From positions 124,001 through 188,000 of the forward strand of contig NZ_CP097349.1 of assembly GCF_023516215.1 (NCBI RefSeq): a stretch of DNA of 64,000 nt, written 5' to 3'. This DNA is from Cytobacillus pseudoceanisediminis. GTDB lineage: Bacteria > Bacillota > Bacilli > Bacillales > Cytobacillaceae. Positions 40,260 to 49,979 of the stretch are shown piece by piece. Every line of letters begins with the position of its first letter. Position 1 is the stretch's first letter. The notes beneath the pieces were generated by a model. The model saw only the letters and a list, made by a program, of their open reading frames with translations, had not been told where the DNA came from and did no database searches. Made by a program: the position numbers and the translations under genes.

Positions 40260-40973
40260 AGTGGAAAATTTGCATAAACATTTCGGTAAACTTGAAGTTC
40301 TTAAAGGAATTTCAACCAGTATTCAAGATGGCGAAGTAGTAGCTATTATTGGTCCATCCGGTTCCGGCAAGTCAACATTGCTGCGCTGCATCAATCTCCT
40401 GGAAGTGCCTGCAGATGGCAGGATCATGATTAACGGGCAGGACATTACGGATAAGGGCACAAACATTATGAAAGTGCGCCAAGATGTGGGAATGGTTTTT
40501 CAGCATTTTCATTTATTTCCGCACAAAACGGTTCTTCAAAACCTGACCTATGCACCAATGAAGGTTAAGGGAGTTTCGAAATCGGAAGCTGAGAAAACAG
40601 GGCTCGAGCTTTTGGAGAAGGTCGGATTATCGGCCAAAGCCTACGAATATCCAAATCGGTTATCCGGAGGACAGAAGCAAAGGGTTGCGATATCCAGAGC
40701 TCTTGCTATGAAACCTGATGTCATGCTGTTTGATGAGCCCACATCCGCTCTTGACCCGGAAATGGTGAAAGAAGTACTGGACGTTATGAAAAATTTAGCC
40801 CATACAGGCATGACAATGGCGATTGTTACCCATGAAATGGGATTTGCCCGTGAAGTGGCAGACAGGGTGCTTTTCCTGGATGGCGGCGTGCTTGTAGAGG
40901 ATTCTTCACCTAAAGAATTTTTTCTAATCCTAAGAGTGAACGTGCAAGGGATTTCTTGCAAAAAATGCTATAA
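40252..40973 (+). CDS. artR: Amino-acid ABC transporter ATP-binding protein, frame break near the end
   Basis: ATPase of the artPQR importer. Walker [11 protein letters not shown]-loop [11 protein letters not shown], signature LSGGQKQR, Walker [15 protein letters not shown], switch His in VTHEMGF. The six-T run at 40918-40923 is probably one short; repair changes the tail to [20 protein letters not shown] and the stop falls at 40971-40973 for 240 residues, the same as YqiZ. Unrepaired it runs on to 41052 with an unrelated tail through the terminator. Confidence 0.94.
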
Positions 40974-40989
40974 TCGATATATGCTATGG

Positions 40990-41030
40990 GAGAAGATGGT
41001 CAAAAGGATCATCTTCTCTTTCACTTTTCT
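40990..41030 (+). terminator. Terminator of artPQR
   Basis: GAGAAGATG pairs with CATCTTCTC and is followed by TTTCACTTTTCTT. Confidence 0.75.
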
Positions 41031-41090
41031 TAAAACAAACAGCCTTCTTTAAATTTAGGTGCGGGCAAATGAATATAGGAGTTTGACTAT

Positions 41091-42082
41091 ATGAAATACA
41101 GAATTGGCTACCGGACAATCAAGACTGCCGTGGGAACTTCCATTAGCATCATGATTGCACAGATGCTGCAGCTTGACAATTTTGTCTCTGCAGGAATATT
41201 GACTATTTTATGCATAAAAGTAACGAAGAAAAAATCTCTGCGAGCTTCATGGGACCGTTTTTTTGCCTGCTTAATGGCAATGGTGTTTTCTTCCTTGTTC
41301 TTTGAGGGGATTGCCTATCATCCGCTTGTAATAGGACTGCTGCTTTTGTTTTTTATTCCCGCAGCTGTCATGTTAAGGGCCAGCGATGGTATTGTGACAA
41401 GCTCCGTTATTATTCTGCATATTTATTCAGCAGGGGAAGTTTCAAAGGAACTCCTGCTGAATGAGCTGGGCATTATTACTGTCGGAATTGGTGTGGCGCT
41501 CATCGCAAACCTCTATATGCCAAGTCTGGAATCGAAGCTTAAGGAGTATAGGCTCGAGATAGAAGATAACTTTAAGATTATCTTTGATGAAATCGTGAAG
41601 TATTTGCGTACACATGAAAGCAGCTGGGATGGCAGAGAAATCACTGAAACGATGGAATTAATCGATAAGGCTAAAACATTGGCCTTCAGAGATGTCGAAA
41701 ACCACTTCCGAAGGAATGATAACTTATATTATCACTATTTTAAAATGAGGGAAAAGCAATTCGAGATTATTGAGCGTGTTCTTCCAAGCGTAACGTCCCT
41801 AGCCCTGCCTGTTGAACAGGGGAGATGATTGCTGATTTTATTGAGGAGCTATCGGACCACATTCATCCAGGGAATACGGCCATTCAATTTCTGGATAAAT
41901 TATACAGAATGAGAGTTTCCTTTGAAAATATGGAGCTCCCCAAGACAAGAGAGGAATTTGAGGCACGGGCTGCGCTGCTTCACTTTGTAAAAGAAATGGA
42001 ACAGTATTTAATTATAAAAAGCTCTTTTAAAGGATTAAAGGATAGGGAAATGAATCAAGACCGGACAGCAGAAGCAAACTAA
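41091..42082 (+). CDS. yqjA: Aromatic acid exporter family membrane protein YqjA, one frame break
   Basis: 330 residues after repair. N-terminal four to five helices (about 14-155, family FUSC/ArAE-like) and a C-terminal soluble helical domain. A four-G run at 41819-41822 lacks one G; the repaired join reads LPVEQGEMIADFIEELSDH. Related to exporters of aromatic acids; its real substrate is unknown. Position after the amino-acid transporter matches B. subtilis yqjA. Confidence 0.9.
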
Positions 42083-42103
42083 GGAAAAGGAATTGGAGCG
42101 TGA

Positions 42104-42625
42104 ATGATCATGCTGAAGTTTGCTGCAGCGGCCATCATGTTTTTTTCATTTTCCCCAATCTGGCCATTGGGACCCAACCCGCTGCCCGGAGATCCATTTT
42201 TAATTGTCAATAAACAGACAAATGAAGTCGCGTTTATTCATGATCATAAAGTACAAAGTGTAATCACAGCTGCAACCGGGAAAACCGATGATCTTACACC
42301 TGAAGGGATGTTCACTGTCACTGTTAAGGCAGCTAATCCTTATTACAGGAAAAAGGATATTAAGGGCGGTGACCCACGTAATCCACTCGGGACTAGATGG
42401 ATTGGATTTGACGCAGAGGATACAGATGGAAGGATTTATGGCATTCACGGTACGAACGACCCTGCATCCATCGGCAGGTACGTCTCAAATGGATGCATTA
42501 GATTGCAGAATGAAGCAGTCGAGTCGTTATATGAATCTGTACCGGTTGGTACGAAAATTTTAGTTGTCAGCTCCCCAAAAAATTTTGATGAACTTGGAAG
42601 AGAGTACGGGGCAATAAAAAAATGA
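42104..42625 (+). CDS. L,D-transpeptidase (YkuD domain)
   Basis: Peptidoglycan cross-linking or modifying enzyme family. 173 residues: N-terminal hydrophobic segment (about 4-20), YkuD domain (about 31-157) with the catalytic HGTNDP...SNGCIRL, His115 and Cys131. No LysM or peptidoglycan-binding domain is visible. Starts at ATG 42104 or ATG 42110; both suit GGAGCG upstream. May be spore- or wall-associated; regulation not visible. Confidence 0.92.
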   Translation: MIMLKFAAAAIMFFSFSPIWPLGPNPLPGDPFLIVNKQTNEVAFIHDHKVQSVITAATGKTDDLTPEGMFTVTVKAANPYYRKKDIKGGDPRNPLGTRWIGFDAEDTDGRIYGIHGTNDPASIGRYVSNGCIRLQNEAVESLYESVPVGTKILVVSSPKNFDELGREYGAIKK

Positions 42626-42645
42626 TCCTTTGAAATAATAATTAG

Positions 42646-42672
42646 CTGCATCTGAATGGATGCAGTTTTTTT
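42646..42672 (+). terminator. Terminator after the L,D-transpeptidase gene
   Basis: CTGCATC pairs with GATGCAG, followed by seven T. Confidence 0.85.
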
Positions 42673-42775
42673 ATGCATTGCAGAGCGTTTAAGAAGTAAA
42701 ATAAAATGGTATGCATGTTAGGTAAATTGAGAATATGCTGAATAAAAAATAGAACATAAGAAAAATTCATGCCAG

Positions 42776-42813
42776 AAAAAAAGCTGCCCGGAATTGCCCT
42801 CCGCAGCAGCTGA
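42776..42813 (-). terminator. Terminator of prli42 (minus strand)
   Basis: A-run (T-run on the minus strand) followed by GCTGC..GGA and TCC..GCAGC arms. Lies 20 bases past the prli42 stop. Confidence 0.65.
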
Positions 42814-42833
42814 AAAAGTCTACATAATTTCTG

Positions 42834-42929
42834 TTATAAAAACATCGACATCCCCATAATGAGGGTAGATGCGAGCATTGCAAATATCATTAAATAAACA
42901 ATCACTTTTGTCATTTTCTTATTTGACAT
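42834..42929 (-). CDS. prli42: Stressosome-associated membrane miniprotein Prli42
   Basis: 31-residue single-helix membrane protein: basic start MSNKKMTKV, then a helix VYLMIFAMLASTLIMGMSMF. This matches Prli42, which anchors the stressosome at the membrane in Listeria and is conserved in Bacillaceae. Excellent ribosome site GAGGAGG 7-9 bases before the ATG at 42929, and a terminator after. It has no in-frame upstream start with such a site, so longer readings are not supported. Confidence 0.85.
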   Translation of the reverse strand: MSNKKMTKVIVYLMIFAMLASTLIMGMSMFL

Positions 42930-43108
42930 TCTATTCCTCCTCGTTCCAATTCTTACTATTATTTTACTAAGAATCTTCAAATTGAACAACCGCTCAATTT
43001 TTAAAAGGATTTTCGACATTTTTAACGAATATTTAAATAATAGACCCAAAATATGCCCGCATTCTGCGGGAAATTGATAAATTCCGACATCCATGAGGAG
43101 GAAAACAT

Positions 43109-43519
43109 ATGATCAAGAAGGTGGACCATATAGGTATCGCTGTCAGGTCTCTTGATGAAGCGCTTCCATTTTATATTGAAGTGCTTCAGCTTGAATTTCT
43201 CGGAATTGAGGAAGTGGACAGCCAAGGAGTAAAGGTTGCTTTTATTAAAGCAGGGGAAACGAAACTTGAGCTGCTTGAGCCGACAAGTGAAGAAAGTCCA
43301 ATTGCCAAGTTTATAGAGAAGCGAGGCGAAGGTCTTCATCATGTAGCATTAGGTGTTGACAGTATACAGGAACGCATTAATCAAATGAAGGAACAGGGCA
43401 TCAGGATGCTGCAGAATGAACCGAAGATTGGTGCTGGCGGTGCCCAGGTAGCCTTTATGCACCCGAAATCAACAGGTGGCATATTATATGAATTTTGTGA
43501 AAAGAAAGGATTGAAATAA
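43109..43519 (+). CDS. mce: Methylmalonyl-CoA epimerase
   Basis: Interconverts (S)- and (R)-methylmalonyl-CoA, the link between propionyl-CoA carboxylase and mutase. 136 residues, vicinal-oxygen-chelate fold; metal-binding His in VDHIGIAV (about residue 6), His in GLHHVALGV, and Glu in LYEFCEKK. RBS GAGGAGG, ATG at 43109. Followed 3 bases later by the carboxyltransferase gene, so the two form one unit. Confidence 0.95.
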   Translation: MIKKVDHIGIAVRSLDEALPFYIEVLQLEFLGIEEVDSQGVKVAFIKAGETKLELLEPTSEESPIAKFIEKRGEGLHHVALGVDSIQERINQMKEQGIRMLQNEPKIGAGGAQVAFMHPKSTGGILYEFCEKKGLK

Positions 43520-43522
43520 AGC

Positions 43523-45072
43523 ATGGCAGACATCTATGAGAAAATAAATGAGTTATACGACCGCCGCAGGGAAGTCGAACTTGGCGGAGGGGATGAGCGT
43601 ATACAAAAACAGCATGAAAAAGGGAAGCTGACTGCCCGTGAACGAATCGATTTATTAGTTGACCCGGGCACATTCGTTGAGCTGAATCCATTTATTGAGC
43701 ACCGCAGCACGGATTTTGGATTGGAAAACCAAAAAGGCCCTGGCGATGGTGTTGTAACTGGCTATGGTAAAGTCAACGGACGTCCTATCTTCTTATTTTC
43801 CCAGGACTTTACTGTTTTTGGCGGCGCCCTGGGGGAAATGCATGCAAAAAAATTGCTAATGTAATGGATTTGGCAGCTGAAAATGGGGCTCCATTTGTAG
43901 GCTTGAATGATTCCGGCGGTGCCAGAATTCAGGAAGGTGTTGTTTCCCTTGATGGGTACGGCCATATTTTCTACCGGAATTCCATTTATTCAGGAGTGAT
44001 TCCGCAGATCTCTGTCATTATGGGGCCATGTGCAGGCGGAGCGGTTTATTCTCCAGCGATCACGGATTTTGTCTTCATGGTGGAAAAGACGAGCCAGATG
44101 TTCATAACTGGCCCAAAAGTAATCGAAACGGTTACTGGGGAAAAAATTTCACCGGAGGATTTGGGCGGTGCCCGTGTGCATAACACAATCAGCGGAAACG
44201 CACACTTTAGAGGCGAGTCCGAAGAGGAAGTTATTGAGCAGGTACGAAGTCTGTTAAGCTACCTTCCGCAGAATAATGAGGAAAAACCGCCAATGTCAGA
44301 ACGGGATGAGGACGATGATTACCGTCCGGATCTCACAGACGCCATTCCTTTTGATGCCCTTCGTCCATATGACGTCCGAAAAGTCATTGAACAGGTAGTG
44401 GATAAAGATACTTTTATGGAGGTACAGCGTGACTTTGCTAAAAATATTGTAGTCGGGCTTGCCCGAATCAAGGGTGAGACGGTGGGACTTGTCTGCAATC
44501 AGCCGAAGGTAATGGCAGGAGGCCTTGATATTGATTCTTCCGATAAGGCTTCAAGGTTTATCCGGTTCTGTGATTCCTTTAATATTCCCCTTATTACATT
44601 TGAGGACGTTACAGGCTTTTTCCCAGGTGTTAAACAGGAGCATGGCGGGATCATACGGCATGGCGCAAAGATTCTTTATGCTTACTCAGAAGCAACAGTG
44701 CCAAAGCTTACTGTAATTTTAAGAAAAGCATTCGGAGGAGCCTACGTTGCCCTGAACAGTAAATCTATTGGCGCAGATCTTGTATTTGCATGGCCGAATG
44801 CGGAAGTAGCTGTAATGGGTCCTCAAGGTGCAGCCAACATTATTTTTGCAAGGGAAATCCAGAATAGTGAAGATCCTGAGGCTACCAGGGCACAAAAAAT
44901 CGAGGAGTACAGAGAAAAGTTCGCCAATCCATATGTGGCAGCAAGCCGAGGCATGGTGGATGATGTCATCGATCCGCGAGAAACCAGAATCAAGATCATT
45001 CAGGCGCTTGAAATGCTGCGAAATAAAAAAGAAAGCAGGCCTCATAAAAAGCATGGAAATATCCCGCTATAA
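43523..45072 (+). CDS. yqjD: Propionyl-CoA carboxylase-type carboxyltransferase (YqjD), one frame break
   Basis: Carboxyltransferase subunit of propionyl-CoA/methylmalonyl-CoA family. 516 residues after adding one A to the seven-A run at 43846-43852, which restores HAKKIANVMDLAAENGAPF. Acyl-CoA and biotin sites: LNDSGGARIQEGV, GPCAGGAVYSPA, and in the second half PKVMAGGLDI, AFGGAYVALNSK and GPQGAANI. No biotin carboxylase or carrier gene sits beside it. Ends 77 bases before the peptidase gene. Confidence 0.94.
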
Positions 45073-45149
45073 TGGATTCCTGATTTGCTGTGCCAAAATA
45101 TTGGAGTTATACTTGCTTAGTAAGCTTAAATTTGGAGGTTTGTACATAA

Positions 45150-46262
45150 ATGATTAATGAGGAACGGTTATTAAACGAATTTCTGGAACTGGTGCAAATT
45201 GATTCTGAAACAAAGTATGAAGCTCAAATTGCAAAAGTGCTGAAGAAAAAATTCAGGGATCTTGGGGTTGAGGTATATGAAGACGATACAACTGCACAGA
45301 CCGGACACGGTGCAGGCAACCTCATCTGCACTCTTCAGGGAACCAAAGAAGGAACAGATATAATCTATTTCACTTCCCACATGGATACGGTTGTTCCTGG
45401 AAAAGGTATTAAACCTTCCATCAAGGACGGCTATGTTGTAACCGATGGAACAACGATCCTGGGTGCCGACGACAAAGCAGGACTTGCCGTTATGCTTGAA
45501 GTTGTTAAAGTCCTGAAAGAGCAGAATATTGCTCATGGAACTATCCAGTTCATTATCACAGTTGGGGAAGAATCCGGACTGGTCGGAGCGAAGGTACTCG
45601 ACCCTTCACTTGTTAAAGCGAAGTTTGGCTACGCACTGGACAGTGACGGCAAAGTCGGAAATATTATCGTTGCCGCCCCGACACAAGCGAAAGTTAAGGC
45701 TGCTATTCTAGGGAAAACAGCACATGCCGGTGTAGCCCCTGAGAAAGGCATTTCGGCTATCACTATGGCAGCGAAAGCGATCTCAAGAATGCCTCTGGGC
45801 CGCATTGATGAAGAAACAACGGCTAACATTGGCCGTTTTGAAGGCGGACAGCAGACGAATATCGTGTGTGACCATGTTGATATTTTAGCAGAAGCACGTT
45901 CATTAATTCCTGAAAAGATGGAACAGCAGGTTGCTAAAATGAAAGAAGCTTTTGAAAGTGCTGCTGAAGAAATGGGGGGCAAAGCTGAAGTGGATGTTCA
46001 GGTTATGTACCCTGGCTTTAAATTTGGCGAAGGCGACCATGTCGTTGAAGTGGCCCGAAAAGCGGCTGAAAAGATTGGCCGAAGCTCCGAGCTTCTTCAC
46101 AGTGGCGGCGGAAGTGATGCGAACGTTATTGCCGGTTTAGGCATACCAACAGTCAACCTTGCTGTTGGCTACGAAGAAATTCATACAACCAATGAGCGCA
46201 TGCCTATTGAAGAATTAAATAAACTGGCTGAAATGGTCATTGCCATTATCGAAGAAGTCTAA
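45150..46262 (+). CDS. yqjE: M20 family peptidase, PepT-like (YqjE)
   Basis: Zinc aminopeptidase family of tripeptidase T. 370 residues; metal ligands in TSHMDTVVPG and GADDKAGLAV, catalytic EESGLVGAK, a lid domain (about 180-290) and C-terminal His in YEEIHTTNERM. RBS TTGGAGG, ATG at 45150. The real substrate is unknown. A terminator follows. Confidence 0.94.
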   Translation: MINEERLLNEFLELVQIDSETKYEAQIAKVLKKKFRDLGVEVYEDDTTAQTGHGAGNLICTLQGTKEGTDIIYFTSHMDTVVPGKGIKPSIKDGYVVTDGTTILGADDKAGLAVMLEVVKVLKEQNIAHGTIQFIITVGEESGLVGAKVLDPSLVKAKFGYALDSDGKVGNIIVAAPTQAKVKAAILGKTAHAGVAPEKGISAITMAAKAISRMPLGRIDEETTANIGRFEGGQQTNIVCDHVDILAEARSLIPEKMEQQVAKMKEAFESAAEEMGGKAEVDVQVMYPGFKFGEGDHVVEVARKAAEKIGRSSELLHSGGGSDANVIAGLGIPTVNLAVGYEEIHTTNERMPIEELNKLAEMVIAIIEEV

Positions 46263-46280
46263 AGTCTAAGCTTAAAGAAA

Positions 46281-46307
46281 GGGAACCCGAAGCGGTTCTC
46301 TTTTTTA
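46281..46307 (+). terminator. Terminator after yqjE
   Basis: GGGAACC pairs with GGTTCTC around CGAAGC, followed by six T. Confidence 0.8.
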
Positions 46308-46399
46308 TATCACTTAATTCTATTAGATCCTCTCTAGTTAGAAAATAATGCCTATGGTATATTAGTTCTATACATAAGAGTTTCCGGGGAGGAAATGGA

Positions 46400-46876
46400 A
46401 TGACTGAAAATAATAAAGCTGTCGTTTTCCGGGCAGGAAATGAGGAATATGCCACACCCATTCCCTTTGTTATATCCATTGAGAAAATGGAAGGCATAAC
46501 ACCGATCCCTCATTTGCCCAGTTATGTAAGAGGAATTGTCAAAGTCAGAGGAGAGCTAATTCCTGTTGTTGATTTTGAAGAAATTCTTTACAGCCGGGCA
46601 CTGTCCGATAGCGGTTCGGCAAGGATGATCGTGCTGCAGACAGAAGAGCTATCATTTGCAGTGCTGGTGACTGAAGCCAAGGAAATTTTAGATATTCCAG
46701 CAGACTGCCTGAAACAGCCAGGTTTGATTGCCTATCAAAAAACCAATTATTTTACAGGGGTAGCCAATATCGATCATAGGCTGATTACTATAATCGACCC
46801 TGCAAATCTGGTGGAATCTCTGGAAGGAATAAGGGAAATAAAAGAGTATATGAAAACACAGAAAACAACAGCATAG
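46400..46876 (+). CDS. CheW-like protein, no chemotaxis neighbours
   Basis: 158 residues, one CheW domain (about 8-145) with EYATPIPFVISIEKMEGITPIP, YVRGIVKVRGELIPVVDF and the closing LITIIDPANLV. CheW couples receptors to the CheA kinase. No cheA, receptor or flagellar genes are in the window, so this is either a second CheW or a CheV-like adaptor without a receiver. RBS GGGGAGG, ATG at 46400; single-gene unit with its own terminator. Confidence 0.9.
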   Translation: MTENNKAVVFRAGNEEYATPIPFVISIEKMEGITPIPHLPSYVRGIVKVRGELIPVVDFEEILYSRALSDSGSARMIVLQTEELSFAVLVTEAKEILDIPADCLKQPGLIAYQKTNYFTGVANIDHRLITIIDPANLVESLEGIREIKEYMKTQKTTA

Positions 46877-46887
46877 CGGGCGAATTC

Positions 46888-46917
46888 AAAAACAGAGGAG
46901 CAAGATTCTCTGTTTTT
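46888..46917 (+). terminator. Terminator after the CheW-like gene
   Basis: AAAAACAGAG pairs with CTCTGTTTTT; symmetric, so it could act on both strands. Confidence 0.8.
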
Positions 46918-46997
46918 GCTTTTATAATCCTCATAATAAAAGAAAAGAAGAATATCTGCTAAAATAGAAGTGAATGATTTTACAGGGAAGTGCCGGC

Positions 46998-48290
46998 ATG
47001 AAGCAAATGTATCCGAAAAACGGGAGAGTTATCCTCCATGTTGATATGAATAGTTTTTATGCTTCGGTTGAGATGGCTTATGATCCCACATTAAAGGGCA
47101 AGCCTTTAGCGATCGCAGGCAATCCGGAGGAGAGGCGCGGAATAATCGTGACTTGCAGCTATGAGGCAAGGAGCTTCGGGGTAAAAACCACCATGCCTCT
47201 GTGGGAGGCTAAAAAGCTCTGTCCCCAGCTGATTATTATGAAGCCAAATTTTGAGAGATATCGTGCAGCTTCTATGGGAATGTTTGATATATTGCACGAA
47301 TATTCCACTCTTGTTGAACCTGTATCCATTGATGAAGGATATGTGGACATTACAGACAGCTATGAGTTTGGGAGCCCAATAGAAATTGCTGAGACGATAC
47401 AGAAGCAGATTTTCCAGCAGCTCGATTTGCCCTGCAGCATCGGTGTTGCTCCCAACAAATTTCTAGCCAAGATGGCTTCTGACATGAAAAAACCAATGGG
47501 GATTACAGTTCTTAGAAAAAGAGATGTACCCCATATTTTATGGCCGATGCAAGTGGAAGAAATGCACGGAGTCGGCAAGAAGACCGGGGAAAAGCTGAGA
47601 AATCTGAACATCGCCACAATCGGTGAATTGGCAAAAGCGGATGAAATTGTATTAAAAGCAGCCCTGGGGATCAATGGCCCGAGACTGAAACAAAAAGCCA
47701 ATGGCCAAGATCTTAGGAAAGTTGATCCGGAATCGGCATCCGAATTTAAAAGTGTAGGAAATTCCACCACACTGCCAAGGGATGTTTCGAATCAAAGAGA
47801 GCTGCTTCAAGTATTTGAAAAATTGTCTTCACAGGTTTCTTCCAGACTGAAAAGAAAAAAGGTAATGGCGGTTTCTCTGGGGATTACCATTAGGTATAAG
47901 GATAGAAAGACCATTACCAGAAGCCGCAAACTGAAGAATCCTATTCAGCAGGATGAAGAAATTTATCGAATGGCAAAGGAGCTTTTTATAAAACATTGGA
48001 ATGGAAACGCTGTACGGCTGCTGGGCATTACAGGAACAGACCTTGTCGAACCCGATCAGGCAGTTAAACAGCTGGATTTATTCAGTTTTGAAAAAGATGC
48101 TAAAAAAGAGCCGTTATTTCAGACAATGGACCTTTTGCGAAAGAAATATGGGGCTAAAATAATTGACAATGCAGGTGCACTTTCGGAAATGAAATTGCCC
48201 CGCCCCAAAATCGGCACTGATACCAGCTTTAATAAAGACTTTTTGCAGAGTAGGCCAGGGAAGGGCAGTAAAAAAGATGATATTTCATGA
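46998..48290 (+). CDS. dinB: DNA polymerase IV (DinB, PolY1 type)
   Basis: Y-family translesion polymerase. 430 residues from the ATG at 46998 (AGGGAAG upstream); an ATG at 46974 is in frame but lacks a site. Catalytic acidic residues in LHVDMNSFYASVE and PVSIDEGYVDIT; helix-hairpin-helix and little-finger domains follow; sliding-clamp motif QLDLFSF near residue 360. Intact. Corresponds to yqjH. Confidence 0.95.
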   Translation: MKQMYPKNGRVILHVDMNSFYASVEMAYDPTLKGKPLAIAGNPEERRGIIVTCSYEARSFGVKTTMPLWEAKKLCPQLIIMKPNFERYRAASMGMFDILHEYSTLVEPVSIDEGYVDITDSYEFGSPIEIAETIQKQIFQQLDLPCSIGVAPNKFLAKMASDMKKPMGITVLRKRDVPHILWPMQVEEMHGVGKKTGEKLRNLNIATIGELAKADEIVLKAALGINGPRLKQKANGQDLRKVDPESASEFKSVGNSTTLPRDVSNQRELLQVFEKLSSQVSSRLKRKKVMAVSLGITIRYKDRKTITRSRKLKNPIQQDEEIYRMAKELFIKHWNGNAVRLLGITGTDLVEPDQAVKQLDLFSFEKDAKKEPLFQTMDLLRKKYGAKIIDNAGALSEMKLPRPKIGTDTSFNKDFLQSRPGKGSKKDDIS

Positions 48291-48461
48291 GTTTTTCAGG
48301 CGGCTATAAGCTAAACTAAGACAGGAAAGTTGAATAAGAATAGGAATCTTGCTAAAGTAAAGTGGATTCTTTTATTGGATGATGTTCAAATAATCTTAAT
48401 AAAGATCTTCTTTTTGAACAAGCAATTACACGCTTAAAGGCTGGAAGGGAAGTAATAAAAG

Positions 48462-49871
48462 ATGACGAAATCACAGTTTGGTGTTATCGGCTTAGCCGTA
48501 ATGGGCAAAAATCTTGCCATGAATATTGAAAGCAGAGGCTACTCTGTATCCGTTTTTAACCGGTCACGCGAAAAAACGGATGAGATGCTTAAGGAAGTCG
48601 AAGGAAGAAATTTTAAAGGTACATATACAATTGAGGAGTTTGTTGATTCCCTGGAAAAACCGCGCAAAATCATGCTTATGGTTAAAGCAGGCGGCCCGAC
48701 AGATGCGACCATTGAGCAGCTAAAGCCTTTATTGGATAAAGGGGATATTTTGATTGATGGCGGAAATACCTTCTTTGTGGACACGCAGCGCCGCAATAAG
48801 GAATTAAGCGAGCTGGGCATACACTTCATCGGTACTGGTGTATCCGGCGGTGAAGAAGGCGCATTAAAAGGGCCTTCCATTATGCCTGGCGGCCAAAAAG
48901 AAGCCTACGAGCTGGTTGCCCCTATTTTTCAAGATATCGCGGCAAAGGTTAATGGCGAAGCATGCACAACATACATCGGTCCGGATGGGGCAGGCCATTA
49001 TGTGAAAATGGTCCACAACGGCATTGAATACGGCGATATGCAGCTGATTTCCGAATCTTATTTTCTGTTGAAAAATGTGCTTGGTTTGACTGCTGAAGAG
49101 CTTCATGAAGTATTTGCCGATTGGAATAAAGGTGAGCTTGACAGCTATCTTATTGAAATCACCGCTGATATCTTCACGAAAAAAGATGATGAAACCGGCA
49201 AGCCGCTGGTAGATGTCATCCTAGACACAGCCGGCCAAAAGGGAACCGGCAAATGGACAAGCCAAAGTGCGCTGGATCTTGGCGTACCGCTTCCAATCAT
49301 TACTGAATCCGTTTTTGCCCGATTCATCTCTGCCATGAAAGAAGAGCGTGTCAACGCAAGCAAAGTTCTTCGCGGGCCAGCTGCATCGGAATTCACCGGT
49401 GATAAAAAAGCCTTTATCGAAAGTGTCCGCAAAGCCCTTTACATGAGCAAAATCTGCTCATACGCACAAGGCTTTGCTCAAATGAGAGCAGCATCCGAAG
49501 AATATGGATGGGATCTTAAATACGGCGATATTGCGATGATTTTCCGCGGAGGATGCATTATCCGTGCCCAATTCCTGCAAAAAATTAAGGAAGCATATGA
49601 CCGTGAGCCTGGTTTAAAGAACCTGCTTCTTGATCCGTATTTCAAGGAAATCGTGGAAAGCTACCAGGATGCTACCCGTGAAATTATCAGTACGGCTGTG
49701 AAGAACGGCATCCCTGTACCATGCTTCTCTGCGGCACTGTCCTATTATGACAGCTACCGCACTGAAACTTTGCCTGCAAACCTTCTTCAGGCACAGCGTG
49801 ATTACTTTGGCGCACACACCTATCAGCGTACAGATAAAGAAGGCATCTTCCATACAAATTGGATGGAGTAA
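48462..49871 (+). CDS. gndA: 6-phosphogluconate dehydrogenase
   Basis: Oxidative decarboxylation of 6-phosphogluconate to ribulose 5-phosphate. 469 residues: NADP-binding [12 protein letters not shown] (about 10-21), substrate motif [19 protein letters not shown], catalytic Lys/Glu region [16 protein letters not shown] and the C-terminal FHTNWME. RBS GGAAGGGAAG. Convergent with zwf, which encodes the first enzyme of the same pathway. Confidence 0.97.
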   Translation: MTKSQFGVIGLAVMGKNLAMNIESRGYSVSVFNRSREKTDEMLKEVEGRNFKGTYTIEEFVDSLEKPRKIMLMVKAGGPTDATIEQLKPLLDKGDILIDGGNTFFVDTQRRNKELSELGIHFIGTGVSGGEEGALKGPSIMPGGQKEAYELVAPIFQDIAAKVNGEACTTYIGPDGAGHYVKMVHNGIEYGDMQLISESYFLLKNVLGLTAEELHEVFADWNKGELDSYLIEITADIFTKKDDETGKPLVDVILDTAGQKGTGKWTSQSALDLGVPLPIITESVFARFISAMKEERVNASKVLRGPAASEFTGDKKAFIESVRKALYMSKICSYAQGFAQMRAASEEYGWDLKYGDIAMIFRGGCIIRAQFLQKIKEAYDREPGLKNLLLDPYFKEIVESYQDATREIISTAVKNGIPVPCFSAALSYYDSYRTETLPANLLQAQRDYFGAHTYQRTDKEGIFHTNWME

Positions 49872-49876
49872 TATAA

Positions 49877-49909
49877 AAAAACAGCGTTCAAAAGGCGCTG
49901 TTTTTTTTG
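49877..49909. terminator. Bidirectional terminator between gndA and zwf
   Basis: ACAGCG and CGCTGT arms around TTCAAAAGG, with an A-run on the left and a T-run on the right, so it can end both convergent transcripts. Confidence 0.8.
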
Positions 49910-49943
49910 TAATTGCAGGAAGCCGGATCATGGTATCCCTAAA

Positions 49944-49971
49944 CGAACCCCCTGCCGCGGCAGGGGGTTCG
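49944..49971. repeat. Perfect GC-rich palindrome between gndA and zwf
   Basis: CGAACCCCCTGCC pairs perfectly with GGCAGGGGGTTCG around CG, a 13-base stem. It lies 9 bases beyond the zwf stop on the minus strand. No T-run on either side. Confidence 0.7.
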
Positions 49972-49979
49972 AAAATTAT

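Noticed and set aside
40974..41052. An unusual C-terminal extension of the ABC ATPase ArtR
   Set aside because: The extension reads through the terminator hairpin; adding one T at 40918-40923 gives the standard 240-residue protein.
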